This document shows positions 46,922-59,653 of a DNA stretch of 64,000 bases, one piece after another. The position numbers were made by a program, and so were the translations under genes. Under the pieces are notes generated by a model. It was not told the DNA's origin. It did not search any database and saw only the letters and a list, made by a program, of their open reading frames with translations. Origin of the DNA: Psychrobacter luti (GTDB lineage Bacteria; Pseudomonadota; Gammaproteobacteria; Pseudomonadales; Moraxellaceae); NCBI RefSeq assembly GCF_014192115.1, contig NZ_JACHXL010000002.1:124001-188000 (forward strand), in the 5' to 3' direction. Positions within the stretch are counted from its first letter, which is position 1. Every line of letters begins with the position of its first letter.

Positions 46922-47917
46922 ATGTCTGATAAAAAAATACCAACGACGCAACATGCCGCTCTTATACGTGAATTTGGCGAGCCTGAAGTCATGATATATC
47001 AAGAGGGCGTGGCTATTCCTGAATTAACGGACAATCAAGTATTGATAAAAATCGCTTATGCTGGCATCAATCCCGTCGATTATAAAACTCGTCAAGGTAA
47101 AGGTTGGGGCGCTGAGGCGATTCAAAAAGATAAATTTGATAAAAATGAGCCTGCTATTTTAGGCTGTGATGTTGCCGGTATCGTGGTCAAAAGTAATAGT
47201 GATAAGTTTGCAATCGGTGAGCAAGTCGCGGCATTGACCTTTGACGGTGGCGGTTATGCAGAGTATGTCGCGGTCGATGCTAATCTACTGGCAAAAGTAC
47301 CTGATTCTGTCACTTTGCAGCAAGCAGGCGCGCTACCTTGTATTGGACAAACGGCGCTACAATTTGTCGAGTTTACTGATATTAAAAAAGGTGAACATGT
47401 CGTTATTAATGCGCCAGCTGGTGGGGTTGGACATTTGGCCATTCAGCTATTGATGGATAAAGTCACGCAAGACAATGTGAAAGTAACGGTTATTTGCTCA
47501 CCTGAGAAGTACGATAAATTGGGTGGTTTAATAGATAAAAATAAGCTGGCAGGTTGGATTGATTATACTAAAGACGACGCTTTTCCTGACTTACAAGCTG
47601 ATGTGCTACTGGACTTGGTTGGCGATGATGCTGGCGTGCGCGCGCTGCCCGTCGTCAAATCTGGTGGCCGCGTCAATGTTCTACCGACGATTTGGGTTGA
47701 TAAGCTAAAAGAAGCTGGTAGTCAGAATAATCTGCAGGTGGCGGGTTATAAAGCGCAGCGTAGTGGTGAAGATATGGCACGAGTTTTACAGCTCGTAGCC
47801 GATGGCAAGTTAACCCTGCAGATTCAGCAGACCTATCCATTATCTGAAGTAGTGGCTGCTCACCGCGAGCTAGAAAAAGGCGATACCTTTGGTAAGATTG
47901 TGCTAAAAGCAAGCTAA
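46922..47917 (+). CDS. NADP-dependent medium-chain oxidoreductase (quinone reductase-like)
   Basis: This 331-residue protein has the medium-chain dehydrogenase/reductase fold. The GroES-like domain covers about 15-130 (INPVDYKTRQG, ILGCDVAG, FDGGGYAEYVAV) and the Rossmann domain starts near 155 with the nucleotide motif NAPAGGVGHLAIQLL. No structural-zinc cysteine cluster is present, so it groups with zinc-free quinone or enone reductases. The substrate is unknown. AAGGATGA precedes the ATG. Its stop lies 11 bases from that of the convergent AlkB-like gene. Confidence 0.87.
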   Translation: MSDKKIPTTQHAALIREFGEPEVMIYQEGVAIPELTDNQVLIKIAYAGINPVDYKTRQGKGWGAEAIQKDKFDKNEPAILGCDVAGIVVKSNSDKFAIGEQVAALTFDGGGYAEYVAVDANLLAKVPDSVTLQQAGALPCIGQTALQFVEFTDIKKGEHVVINAPAGGVGHLAIQLLMDKVTQDNVKVTVICSPEKYDKLGGLIDKNKLAGWIDYTKDDAFPDLQADVLLDLVGDDAGVRALPVVKSGGRVNVLPTIWVDKLKEAGSQNNLQVAGYKAQRSGEDMARVLQLVADGKLTLQIQQTYPLSEVVAAHRELEKGDTFGKIVLKAS

Positions 47918-47928
47918 GCCAAACTTGT

Positions 47929-48546
47929 TTAATTTAATGCCATTTGCCGGAAGGTCAAGCTAATACGCCCTTCATCGACCGTTTTGGTCTTAGTAATGCT
48001 ATGCTTCCAATATTTTTGTGTATCGCCGTGCATGACAATAAGCTGACCAGACTCAAGATAAAGCTCGACTTTATCTTGAGTTTTTTTATGCTTAAAGACA
48101 AATTTTCGTGTGGCACCTAGTGACAATGAAGCGATAATCGGCTGATGACCAAGCTCTTTTTCATCGTCTGCATGATAGCCCATACCGTCATCGCCAGATG
48201 GATAGTAGTTGAGTAAACAAGAATTAAACTCAGTATTGATACCGCTTTTTAATAGTTGCTGCTCAATATGATGTTTCACATGAAACACTGAGTCTGTCCA
48301 TGCAATGGCTTGACGTGTGTGCCCCGAGTATTGATAACTGGCATCACTATCGCCCATCCATACTATTTGACGAGTCGTGACATGCGTCTTGCCAAATAAG
48401 GTTACAATATCAGGCTGCCAAGGTAGCGTCGTTACTAAGGCATAATATAATGCGCTTGGGTAATCAATCACGACGCCTAAATCATTTACTTTGCCATCAT
48501 AAGGCAATAAATTATCAGTCGGCGCAGGCGCAAAAAGGTCAGTCAT
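47929..48546 (-). CDS. AlkB-family Fe(II)/2-oxoglutarate dioxygenase
   Basis: This 205-residue protein has the jelly-roll core of AlkB repair dioxygenases, most like the ALKBH2/3-type branch. Iron ligands are His125 and Asp127 (MGYHADDEKELG) and His182 (YWKHSITKT). Arg194 and Arg200 (EGRISLTFR) fit the 2-oxoglutarate contacts, and LLNYYPSGDDGMG is the usual segment before the HxD. Such enzymes remove alkyl groups from damaged bases in DNA or RNA. It lies 24 bases downstream of the alpha/beta hydrolase gene. Confidence 0.9.
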   Translation of the reverse strand: MTDLFAPAPTDNLLPYDGKVNDLGVVIDYPSALYYALVTTLPWQPDIVTLFGKTHVTTRQIVWMGDSDASYQYSGHTRQAIAWTDSVFHVKHHIEQQLLKSGINTEFNSCLLNYYPSGDDGMGYHADDEKELGHQPIIASLSLGATRKFVFKHKKTQDKVELYLESGQLIVMHGDTQKYWKHSITKTKTVDEGRISLTFRQMALN

Positions 48547-48570
48547 AACTCACATCCCACATCGCTCAGC

Positions 48571-49473
48571 TTATTTACTGTTTTTATAATGTTCATTGAT
48601 AATCTGCGCACACAATTCAGGCGCTTCCATCGGTAATAGATGACCGTAGTCTGGCAAAGAGATAACACTGCCATCAGGGACAAATTTTTGCCATTGTTTG
48701 CGTACTTTATCATTGATAAATAAGGTCGGTTTGCCCGTGATCAGGGTATAAGGACAGCTGAGCTTTTTCAATGCCGCATCGATATGGGGCGCACCAAAAT
48801 AGTTAGCAAGTTCTTGCTCAGGGGCAAACATCAAGCTATAGCTGCCATTATCATTGGCAGACAAGCTTTGCTCAGCAAACACTTTTAAATGCTCATCACT
48901 GATACGTTTATAAGCACGTTGCGCGCGTAAACTCTCATAGTAATCATCGATACTTGCCCAAGTAGATTGCTTGGTTAGGGTACTTTTAAAGGGTTCACGG
49001 CTTAGCAAAAATTGACGAGGTAGCAAGTTATAAAGTGTCGCTTGCTTTTTAGTAAAGGTGACAGGCTCAATAAGGTATAGCTGTGAGAATAGGTCAGGGC
49101 GTTTGGCCGCTGCCATGGCGGTGGCGGTCGCCCCTTGTGAATGCCCAATACCAACGATAGGCGCGTCTTGGGTTTTCTCTAAAAACTCAATCAGTATATC
49201 GGCATCTTGTTCGCGCGTCATACGCGGCGCTTGCGGTTTGTCATACCAATAACCACGTAGCGCCAGTGCCGATAAATCAAAATCCGTTGCTAACTCATTT
49301 AATAAAGGTGCATAAGTACCAACGGTGAAACTATTACCGCCATAAAAATGGGCAGACGGGCGTTTAAGATCATTCGATTTTGCAGCTTGATTCGCTAATT
49401 GATTCAGCGGCTGCAAGTCATAATAGCGTGCTTGTTTGCCATCAATATTAATACGCTTGGTAAATGCTTCCAT
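48571..49473 (-). CDS. Alpha/beta hydrolase
   Basis: This 300-residue protein has the alpha/beta hydrolase fold. The oxyanion segment is FYGGNSFTVGTY, the nucleophile elbow is GIGHSQGATA with Ser112, and the catalytic His lies in PDYGHLLPMEAP near residue 280. No signal peptide is present. The substrate cannot be predicted. AAGGAAG precedes the ATG. Confidence 0.87.
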   Translation of the reverse strand: MEAFTKRINIDGKQARYYDLQPLNQLANQAAKSNDLKRPSAHFYGGNSFTVGTYAPLLNELATDFDLSALALRGYWYDKPQAPRMTREQDADILIEFLEKTQDAPIVGIGHSQGATATAMAAAKRPDLFSQLYLIEPVTFTKKQATLYNLLPRQFLLSREPFKSTLTKQSTWASIDDYYESLRAQRAYKRISDEHLKVFAEQSLSANDNGSYSLMFAPEQELANYFGAPHIDAALKKLSCPYTLITGKPTLFINDKVRKQWQKFVPDGSVISLPDYGHLLPMEAPELCAQIINEHYKNSK

Positions 49474-49539
49474 AAAAATAAAACTTCCTTGTGACGAGTT
49501 TCTTAATCTTTATTATTAACTTTTATCATTGAATTTTTA

Positions 49540-51477
49540 TTAGCTGTCTTCACCTAAGAAGCCACCACTTTGACGCTGCCATAAGCGTGCATAAACGCCA
49601 TTTAATGCCAATAGCTCATCATGGCTGCCTTGCTCAATGATATGACCTTTATCCATGACCACCAATCTATCAAGGGCAGCAATGGTAGATAGTCTATGGG
49701 CAATCGCAATAACCGTTTTGCCAGTCATAATGTCGTTTAAGCTTTCAGTAATGGCAAACTCAATCTCAGAATCAAGCGCACTGGTCGCCTCATCCAATAA
49801 CAATATCGGGGCGTTTTTGAGCATCACGCGCGAGATAGCAATGCGCTGACGTTGACCGCCAGACAGCTTAACACCGCGCTCGCCGACTTGGGTATCAAGA
49901 CCGGTATTGCCTTTATCATCATACAAGCCTTCGATAAAGTCCCATGCTTGTGCTTGCTTAGCAGCTGTAATGATTTCCTCATCGGTTGCATCAGGACGAC
50001 CGTAAGCGATGTTTTCACGGACGGTACGATGCAATAATGAGGTATCTTGGGTGACCATGCCGATTTGCTGACGTAACGATTCTTGGGTAACTTCGTCAAT
50101 TGCTTGCCCATCGATAAAGACTTTACCTTTATCAACATCAAAAAATCGTAAGAGAAGGTTAACCAGGGTAGATTTACCGGCACCAGAACGCCCAACTAAA
50201 CCGATTTTTTCACCCGGTTTGATATCTAAGTAAAAATTATCTAGTAGCTTTGCGTATGAAGTTCCCGCAGCATAATCAATGCCATCCTCATTAATATCAT
50301 TAAAACGTTTGCTTGATTTATTGGTATTTAAACCTGTGTCATCGTCTTCACCTTCATAACTAAAATCAACATGGTCAAAGACGATACGACCCTCGGTAAC
50401 TTTAAGGACGGGCGCGTTTGGTTTATCAACGATGGTTTGCGGTGCCGATAAAGTTCGCATTCCGTCTTGTACCGTACCAATACTTTCAAACAAACTGGCG
50501 GTTTGCCACATTATCCAGCGCGTGAGACCATTTAAGCGCAGTGCCATCGCTGTCGCTGCAGCAATTGCCCCAACGCCGACCGCACCTTGTTGCCATAAAT
50601 ATAAGCTAATACCAGCAGTCGAGCTGACCAAAACCACACTAATTAAGTGGGTTGATACTTCTAAATAACTGACCCAGCGCATTTGTGCATGGACAGTGCC
50701 TAAAAACTGCCCCATGGCGTTTTTGGCATAACCAAGTTCACGGCGCGAATGACTAAAAAGCTTCACGGTCATGATATTGGCATAAGCATCGGTTATGCGC
50801 CCCGTCATTAAAGCGCGGGCATCGGCTTGTACAATCGCCGTTTGTTTCAGTTTGGGAATAAAGTACCACATTGCTAGCCAAACTAAGACGAACCAAGCGA
50901 TAAATGGGATTAATAATAAGCTGTCTAAATTAAATAAAATCACACCAGTGGTAATAAAGTAGACGGCGACATACATAAACATATCGGTGACCGTCATCAC
51001 GGTATCACGCACCGCCAATGCCGTTTGCATCACTTTAGCAGAGACGCGACCAGAGAATTCGTCTTGGTAAAACTGCATCGATTGCCCTAGCATCCGCTGA
51101 TGAAAACGCCAGCGCATTTGCATCGGAAAAACGCCTTGCAAGGTTTGAAAATGAATAAATGATGACAAGGCAATCCAGAGTGGACTGACAATCATCACGG
51201 CTAACATTAATAGCAGCACATCGCCTTTTTCTGCCCACAGATTTTGCGGGGTGTAAACGCCAAGCCAATCAACGATATTCCCAATCCAGGCAAATAGCAT
51301 GGCCTCATAGATGCCGATACCGGCAGACAAAATCATAAACAGCAATAGCCAGCCGCGCAAGCCTTTGGTACAGGCCCACAAGAACTTTAGCATGCCATCA
51401 TTCGGTGACGGCAGTGGCATAGGGGTATCAGGAAAGGCGGGCAGACGAGTTTCGAAGAAACGGAATAGAGCATTCAT
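49540..51477 (-). CDS. ABC exporter, fused membrane and ATPase domains
   Basis: From the ATG at 51477 the protein is 645 residues; an upstream in-frame ATG at 51522 is possible and neither has a good ribosome site. The N-terminal half holds six membrane segments of the type I exporter fold. The C-terminal ATPase shows Walker A GRSGAGKST, the signature LSGGQRQRIAI and Walker B ILLLDEATSALD. An Asn/Asp-rich linker (roughly 385-420, DDDTGLNTNKSSKRFND) interrupts the start of the ATPase domain. Such half-transporters work as dimers and export drugs, lipids or peptides; the substrate is unknown. Confidence 0.9.
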   Translation of the reverse strand: MNALFRFFETRLPAFPDTPMPLPSPNDGMLKFLWACTKGLRGWLLLFMILSAGIGIYEAMLFAWIGNIVDWLGVYTPQNLWAEKGDVLLLMLAVMIVSPLWIALSSFIHFQTLQGVFPMQMRWRFHQRMLGQSMQFYQDEFSGRVSAKVMQTALAVRDTVMTVTDMFMYVAVYFITTGVILFNLDSLLLIPFIAWFVLVWLAMWYFIPKLKQTAIVQADARALMTGRITDAYANIMTVKLFSHSRRELGYAKNAMGQFLGTVHAQMRWVSYLEVSTHLISVVLVSSTAGISLYLWQQGAVGVGAIAAATAMALRLNGLTRWIMWQTASLFESIGTVQDGMRTLSAPQTIVDKPNAPVLKVTEGRIVFDHVDFSYEGEDDDTGLNTNKSSKRFNDINEDGIDYAAGTSYAKLLDNFYLDIKPGEKIGLVGRSGAGKSTLVNLLLRFFDVDKGKVFIDGQAIDEVTQESLRQQIGMVTQDTSLLHRTVRENIAYGRPDATDEEIITAAKQAQAWDFIEGLYDDKGNTGLDTQVGERGVKLSGGQRQRIAISRVMLKNAPILLLDEATSALDSEIEFAITESLNDIMTGKTVIAIAHRLSTIAALDRLVVMDKGHIIEQGSHDELLALNGVYARLWQRQSGGFLGEDS

Positions 51478-51918
51478 AGGCAGTGATAAAGCATCAATAG
51501 CAGTACGCCAAGATAAGCACATTAACGTGCTATCTTGAATCTTTACTTTTGTGATTAGGATTGTTTGTTATTTTAACAAACTTCGCTCTGATGGCTGCAT
51601 GCTAATTGTAAGCTGCAGAGTGTCGCTTACAGGGTGTTTCTATCTTAATAATGGTATTGGTGGTTTTGCATATTGTTTATGACTTTATTAAGCATGAGAA
51701 ATCTATATTAAATAGACAATACTGAAAACCAGCAAGATAAATAGATTGCTGCATAAGAAATATTTTGTTACATTCCATGGTTATTTGATTTAGTAATGCC
51801 TACACTAAAACTATCTACTGCTTAAAAAATAAAAGAGTAAAAATAAAGGCGATACTGATATCAGTATGAAATGCTAATAATAAACACGCCCTATTGTAAT
51901 TTAACAAGGATGACCTTA
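51478..51918. other. Divergent intergenic region upstream of the DMT transporter
   Basis: About 440 AT-rich bases with a minor 7-bp inverted repeat near 51608-51632. No gene or strong promoter is seen. Confidence 0.45.
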
Positions 51919-52767
51919 ATGATGTATCTAATAATAGCGGTGCTATGTAGCGTCGCTGTTTCCGTACTCTTAAAAATATTACGTCAAAAAAATATCGATA
52001 TTCGCCAAACCATCGTGGCAGGGTATCCTGTGGCATTTTTGCTAACTTGGGTGTTATTAAAACCAGATGTCAGTAGCATCGGCGCACTTGGTAATGCATG
52101 GGGCATCATTATTGCACTTGGGGTGTTATTGCCGGCGGTATTTATCATCCTTGGGCGCGCGATTGAATCGGTCGGTATGGTCGCAACCGATGCCGCCCAG
52201 CGTTTATCGCTTATCATTCCTATTGTTGCCGCATTTTTACTGTTCGGCGAAGTGCTGACAGGTACGCGCATACTTGGGCTGGCGTTAGGGTTCTTGGCGC
52301 TTGGTGCTTTGGTCTATCGTCCGCAACATGGGCTCATAAATACCCAAGCAAAGCAGACGCCGCTGTGGCTGTTTGGCGTTTGGTTAGGCTACGGCGTTAT
52401 TGATATCTTATTTAAGCAAGTTGCTAAGCAAGGCGCGGCTTTTCCTTTAACCTTATTTGTGGCGTTTGGGCTTGCAGGATTACTGTTACTAGTTTATTTA
52501 CTCATCACGCGCGTCCGCTGGCAGGGTAATGCCCTTAGCGCAGGATTATTACTTGGCGCGCTAAATATGGGCAATATTTATGCTTATGTCCGTGCTCATC
52601 AAGTATTATCTGAGTCGCCAAGTATCGTCTTTACGGGTATGAACGTCGGTGTGATTGCGGTGGCAACGTTGATAGGCGTCGGCATATTTAAAGAGCAGCT
52701 TAATCGTATCAATATCGTCGGTTTGTTATTGGCAGTTTGCTGCGTGGCAATATTATTTTTGGCTTAA
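51919..52767 (+). CDS. EamA/DMT-family transporter
   Basis: The protein is 282 residues from the ATG at 51919, chosen because AAGGA lies about eight bases upstream; two other in-frame ATGs (51910, 51922) are close. It has nine or ten hydrophobic segments arranged as two repeats, typical of the drug/metabolite transporter superfamily. LLPAVFIILGRAIESVG and FKEQLNRINIVGLLLAV match the ends of EamA repeats. The substrate is unknown. Confidence 0.82.
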   Translation: MMYLIIAVLCSVAVSVLLKILRQKNIDIRQTIVAGYPVAFLLTWVLLKPDVSSIGALGNAWGIIIALGVLLPAVFIILGRAIESVGMVATDAAQRLSLIIPIVAAFLLFGEVLTGTRILGLALGFLALGALVYRPQHGLINTQAKQTPLWLFGVWLGYGVIDILFKQVAKQGAAFPLTLFVAFGLAGLLLLVYLLITRVRWQGNALSAGLLLGALNMGNIYAYVRAHQVLSESPSIVFTGMNVGVIAVATLIGVGIFKEQLNRINIVGLLLAVCCVAILFLA

Positions 52768-52928
52768 TTTCGCCGCTTATAATCGAGAAAAATTTTAACT
52801 TATCAACGATAGGCACACGCGATGTCCTATGTTAAGGTTATTTATAGTCAAGCTCATGTTAGCTGCGGGCTGATTGACTTATTATAATAATGTTTGACCT
52901 TTATTAATTAGGATAGGATATCTACTCA

Positions 52929-53819
52929 ATGGAATACGAAAAACAATTACAGCGTATCAAAAGCGGTTCAGGTTTTATCGCAGCCCTTGACCAAAGTGGT
53001 GGCAGTACGCCAAAAGCGCTAGAAAATTACGGCGTCGGTGGCGATGCTTATGATAACGATGAAGCGATGTTTGACTTGGTACATGAGATGCGCGCCCGTA
53101 TCATGACTTGTGACTGCTTCGATAATGAACGTGTCCTTGGCGCTATCTTGTTTGAAGATACTATGGAGCGCGAAGTTAATGGCAAGCCGACGGCTAATTA
53201 CCTATGGGAAGATAAAAATATCGTACCGTTTTTAAAGGTAGATAAAGGCTTAGCTGAGCAAATGGATGGCGTACAAGTGATGCGCCCGATGCCAAATCTC
53301 AACTCGTTGTTAGATAAGGCAAAAAACTATCCGGTATTTGGCACCAAAATGCGCTCAGTGATTTATGAGCCAAGTGTCGATGGTATTGAGCTAGTAGTGC
53401 AGCAGCAGTTTGATGTGGCAAAGCAGATAATCTCCAAAGGTTTGATGCCTATTGTTGAACCTGAAATAGATATCAACAGTAGCAAAAAACATGACTGCGA
53501 AATCATCCTTAAAACCAGTATTTTGCATAATCTTGAGCGCTTAAACGATGGTCATCAAGTGATGCTAAAACTGACCTTGCCAGAAGAAGAGGGCTTTTAT
53601 CAAGAGCTGATTGACCATCCAAAAGTGCTAAAAGTGGTGGCATTGTCTGGTGGTTATAGTCGTCATGATGCCTGCGAAAAACTTAAGCAAAACCCCGGTA
53701 TGATTGCGAGCTTCTCACGTGCCTTTACTGAAGGTTTAAGCAAGCAACAGAGCGATGAAGAGTTTGCTGCGACTATTAACGCTTCTATTGACGAGATTTA
53801 TGAGGCGTCAAAAATCTAA
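52929..53819 (+). CDS. fda: Class I fructose-bisphosphate aldolase
   Basis: This 296-residue Schiff-base aldolase splits fructose 1,6-bisphosphate in glycolysis and gluconeogenesis. The signatures are FIAALDQSGGSTPKAL near the start, VFGTKMRSVI, LMPIVEPEIDI and VVALSGGYSRHDAC. The length and motifs fit the bacterial class I type found in Staphylococcus and many gammaproteobacteria. With tpiA it gives two central carbon genes in the window. It ends at a strong shared terminator. Confidence 0.93.
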   Translation: MEYEKQLQRIKSGSGFIAALDQSGGSTPKALENYGVGGDAYDNDEAMFDLVHEMRARIMTCDCFDNERVLGAILFEDTMEREVNGKPTANYLWEDKNIVPFLKVDKGLAEQMDGVQVMRPMPNLNSLLDKAKNYPVFGTKMRSVIYEPSVDGIELVVQQQFDVAKQIISKGLMPIVEPEIDINSSKKHDCEIILKTSILHNLERLNDGHQVMLKLTLPEEEGFYQELIDHPKVLKVVALSGGYSRHDACEKLKQNPGMIASFSRAFTEGLSKQQSDEEFAATINASIDEIYEASKI

Positions 53820-53852
53820 CTTAGTTTTTACTGATTGAAGCTATTCGCTAAT

Positions 53853-53884
53853 AAAAAAGCGCTACTCATGAGTAGCGCTTTTTT
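53853..53884. terminator. Bidirectional terminator between fda and thiC
   Basis: A perfect 14-bp inverted repeat (AAAAAAGCGCTACT and its complement) with a CATG loop is flanked by A and T runs on both strands. Confidence 0.92.
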
Positions 53885-53909
53885 GTGAGCTCAGAGTCTT
53901 GCTAATAAG

Positions 53910-56480
<2,571 letters not shown>

Positions 56481-56771
56481 TTATTTTTCTGGTGTCCAGC
56501 CCTGCGCGCGCTCATAGTCTTCGTTATCTAAGAACTTCTCGCGTTGCTCAGTTAAGAACTTTTTAGCTTCAGGGTCTAGCATGCTGAGATGGTTTTCATT
56601 AATCAGCATGGTTTGCTGTTCAAGCCACTCTTTCCATGCTTTATCAGAGACGGTTTCTTGCAGATCTTGACCTTTCTTATTGGGAAAAGGCGGATGCGGC
56701 ATTTTTGGTAATTCTTGTTTATATTTGCGGCAAAAAACCGTATTGGCTTGCGGATTAAAAGTCTCAGTCAT
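56481..56771 (-). CDS. yggX: Probable Fe(2+)-trafficking protein YggX
   Basis: This 96-residue protein of the YggX family protects iron-sulfur proteins from oxidative damage. The family start [25 protein letters not shown] is followed by [28 protein letters not shown]. The single conserved Cys is in VFCRKY. An AAGGA site precedes the ATG. The neighbouring thiC needs an iron-sulfur cluster, and YggX has been linked to thiamine synthesis through ThiC in Salmonella, so the placement may be meaningful. Confidence 0.94.
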   Translation of the reverse strand: MTETFNPQANTVFCRKYKQELPKMPHPPFPNKKGQDLQETVSDKAWKEWLEQQTMLINENHLSMLDPEAKKFLTEQREKFLDNEDYERAQGWTPEK

Positions 56772-56937
56772 AAGGCAATCCTTATTAGTTAATGGTATTA
56801 AATTATTAAATGCAATATTGGTATCGACCTATGATAACGGTCTTCGAGGGTTTAGCCAAGGATAACAGGTGTAGAGAAGGTAACAGCTCATGTAGCTACT
56901 GATGTTCATAAAACCATATTTATAAAACGATCTGCAT

Positions 56938-56967
56938 AAAAATACCCGCGATGATGCGGGTATTTTT
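56938..56967 (-). terminator. Terminator of argH
   Basis: A perfect 12-bp inverted repeat (AAAAATACCCGC and its complement) encloses GATGAT, with T-runs on either strand. It lies 48 bases beyond the argH stop. Confidence 0.88.
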
Positions 56968-57014
56968 ATGCATGGGCTAGTACTGTAATTAAACCTTGTA
57001 TGGCGTCGCTAGCT

Positions 57015-58520
57015 TTACGCAAATGCTTTTAAGCGCATACGACCATTAACCACCGCTTGCTTCACTTGATTTGGCGCAGTACCACCTAAGTGGTCACGAG
57101 CGGCTAATGAACCTTCTAGCGTTAGATACTCAAAGACATCATCACCAATCGCATCGCTAAACTGCTGCAGCTGCGCTAAAGACAAGTCGCTTAAATCAAC
57201 GCCTTCTTTGATACCCAAAGCAACGGCATTACCGACCACTTCATGGGCATCACGGAAAGCCACACCGCGGCGTACAAGGTAGTCAGCCAAGTCTGTGGCT
57301 GTTGCATAGCCTTTCATGGTGGCAGCGCGCATATTTTCTTTATTCGGCGTGATATTAGGTAGCATATCAGCAAATGCTAATAGCGAACCCGTTAAGGTAT
57401 CTACGCAATCAAATAGCGGCTCTTTATCTTCTTGGTTATCTTTATTATAAGCAAGCGGCTGGCTTTTCATTAGACTAAGCAATGTCATTAACTGGCCAAA
57501 GACACGTGCTGCTTTCCCGCGTACCAGTTCTGGTACATCAGGGTTTTTCTTTTGCGGCATGATAGATGAGCCAGTACAAAAGCGATCAGGGATTTGCACA
57601 AAGTTAAATTGCGCTGACATCCATAAGATAATCTCTTCGCTCATGCGTGACATATGCATCATCAAGATAGAAGCCGCTGAGGTAAACTCAATAGCAAAAT
57701 CACGGTCTGATACGGCGTCTAAAGAGTTTTGACAAATACCTTCAAAACCTAGCAATTTGGCAGTAATGGTGCGATCAATTGGGAAGGTCGTACCAGCAAG
57801 AGCAGCACTACCAAGCGGCATCTGATTGATACGGCGGCGTGCATCGACAAGACGCTCTGTATCGCGGTATAACATCTCAAACCATGCCATCACGTGATGA
57901 CCAAAGCTGACGGGCTGCGCGGTTTGTAAATGGGTAAAGCCTGGCATGATGGTATCAGTATGTTGCTCAGCCAAATCTAGCAAGCCGCTTTGCAAACGTA
58001 CGAGTAGCGCAATGATATTGTCGGTTTCTTCACGCAACCACAGACGAATATCGGTAGCAACCTGATCGTTACGGCTACGCCCAGTATGCAGTTTTTTACC
58101 TACTGCACCGACAATATCAGTCAAGCGTGATTCGACGTTCATGTGTACGTCTTCAAGCGCGATAGACCAGTTAAATTCGCCTGCTTCAATCTCGCTTAAC
58201 ACTTGCTGTAGACCATCGATAATGATCGCAACGTCATCAGCGCTTAAAATGCTACACTCTTTAAGCATGGTCGCATGCGCAATCGAGCCTTGGATATCGT
58301 GACGGGCAAAGCGTTGATCAAAGCCAACAGAAGCGGTAAAGGCGGCGACAAAGCTGTCCGTCGCTTCACTGAAGCGTCCGCCCCACATCTGCTGACCCTG
58401 ACTACTGGTAGGGCTTTGCGCTGCGGCAGTATTTGTTAGAGAAGCTTCTGTGCTAGAATCAGAAACAGATGAATTTTTATTTGAATCGGGATTATTACTA
58501 TTTGAAGAATTGGCGTTCAT
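57015..58520 (-). CDS. argH: Argininosuccinate lyase
   Basis: The protein is 501 residues from the ATG at 58520; the frame continues to 58565 and neither start has a good ribosome site. The enzyme splits argininosuccinate into arginine and fumarate. The fumarase/aspartase signature [12 protein letters not shown] is present, with [11 protein letters not shown] at the start of the core and [12 protein letters not shown]. The first 45 residues are an Asn/Ser/Thr-rich tail not found in E. coli ArgH. It is divergent from fimS, as in Pseudomonas. Confidence 0.94.
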   Translation of the reverse strand: MNANSSNSNNPDSNKNSSVSDSSTEASLTNTAAAQSPTSSQGQQMWGGRFSEATDSFVAAFTASVGFDQRFARHDIQGSIAHATMLKECSILSADDVAIIIDGLQQVLSEIEAGEFNWSIALEDVHMNVESRLTDIVGAVGKKLHTGRSRNDQVATDIRLWLREETDNIIALLVRLQSGLLDLAEQHTDTIMPGFTHLQTAQPVSFGHHVMAWFEMLYRDTERLVDARRRINQMPLGSAALAGTTFPIDRTITAKLLGFEGICQNSLDAVSDRDFAIEFTSAASILMMHMSRMSEEIILWMSAQFNFVQIPDRFCTGSSIMPQKKNPDVPELVRGKAARVFGQLMTLLSLMKSQPLAYNKDNQEDKEPLFDCVDTLTGSLLAFADMLPNITPNKENMRAATMKGYATATDLADYLVRRGVAFRDAHEVVGNAVALGIKEGVDLSDLSLAQLQQFSDAIGDDVFEYLTLEGSLAARDHLGGTAPNQVKQAVVNGRMRLKAFA

Positions 58521-58606
58521 ATCGGTACAAGACAAGTCAAGAGAATAAGAACTCAAGTATAGCAAATGATGAGGTTGCCTTACTAGCGGAGCGCTTAGAG
58601 TTTTTT

Positions 58607-59653
58607 ATGCCCAAGCTCATGGAAATCATGAAGGCTTGGCAGTGGCTGCTGGCAATCTTTTTTTGGTCGCTGTTTGTAGCGATAGTCGATCGCCATAGTG
58701 TGGCCAACCAATCACAATTTATCATCAAATTTATCGCAAGGTTTATCCAAACCAGCTTAACCTTGATACCTTCTTTTTATTTAATTGATTATCTGCGCCC
58801 TATATTGAAGCGTTTAAGCGTATCCGCAGCCAGCATGTATGTCTTGCTAATCTTAACAGGTGCCACAGCAGTGACCATGATGTTGGTCTTGCTGATTATG
58901 ATAAATTTTGGTTGGTTTGATTATAGTGTTCGCGTCTTTATCTCAACGGTTGTCTTTAATACCGTCATTACCGCAGGCTTTACGGTTGCCACTTTGCTGA
59001 TTTTTTTACGTCGCTACCGTGAGCTGAATGCGCTGAAACAATCATTTGAGCAAAAATTGAGCGCCCAAAACGATATATTAAAAGCTCGCCTTGCGCCGCA
59101 TTTCTTTTTTAACACTATCAATACCCTGATGTCGCTGATTGAAACTAACCCAACCCGCGCCGCTTACTTATTGCAGCACGTTTCAGCGTTATTTCGTGCC
59201 AGTTTTAATGGCGCGCGTGAGATTAGCTTTGAGGAAGAGATTGCCCTTTGTGAGCATTATTTAGCCATCGAATCTATTCGCTTGGAGGATAAGCTGGCAG
59301 TAAATTGGCAGCTACCTGACGAAGATGTAATGTATGACATGGTCATCACCGCTTTGACTTTACAAAGCGTCATTGAAAAAATGCTGCTCAATGTGGTTGA
59401 GATGACCACTGACACCATTTATATCGATATTAAAGTCAGTTGGCTGCAGCATCGCGTTGAGATTACCATTAGCGTGCAGTTGCCTAAAAAAACCTTGATG
59501 ATTAACCATGACTTGCGCCAGCATATGGATTTTTATATTCAGGCGGAACGTCTGCGTGCTTATTTTGGCGACAGTGCTGATATCCAAAGCCGCGTGACGA
59601 GTAAACAAATTATTACTATTATTCATTACCCGCTACAAGATGTCAGCTTATAA
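58607..59653 (+). CDS. fimS: FimS/AlgZ-type sensor histidine kinase with degenerate ATPase domain
   Basis: The protein is 348 residues from the ATG at 58607 (TTAGAG about six bases upstream); the open frame begins at 58469, inside argH. It has four membrane segments (about 10-130) and a LytS/YehU-type phosphoacceptor region with His165 in LAPHFFFNTINTLM. The expected ATP-binding part has lost the usual N-box (ENAIKHG-type) and G-box (DNGxG) motifs, reading VIEKMLLNVVEMT and ITISVQLPKKT instead. The argH-fimS-algR-hemC order matches Pseudomonas, where FimS/AlgZ and AlgR control type IV pili. It may act without ATP binding, for instance as a phosphatase or scaffold. Confidence 0.82.
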   Translation: MPKLMEIMKAWQWLLAIFFWSLFVAIVDRHSVANQSQFIIKFIARFIQTSLTLIPSFYLIDYLRPILKRLSVSAASMYVLLILTGATAVTMMLVLLIMINFGWFDYSVRVFISTVVFNTVITAGFTVATLLIFLRRYRELNALKQSFEQKLSAQNDILKARLAPHFFFNTINTLMSLIETNPTRAAYLLQHVSALFRASFNGAREISFEEEIALCEHYLAIESIRLEDKLAVNWQLPDEDVMYDMVITALTLQSVIEKMLLNVVEMTTDTIYIDIKVSWLQHRVEITISVQLPKKTLMINHDLRQHMDFYIQAERLRAYFGDSADIQSRVTSKQIITIIHYPLQDVSL

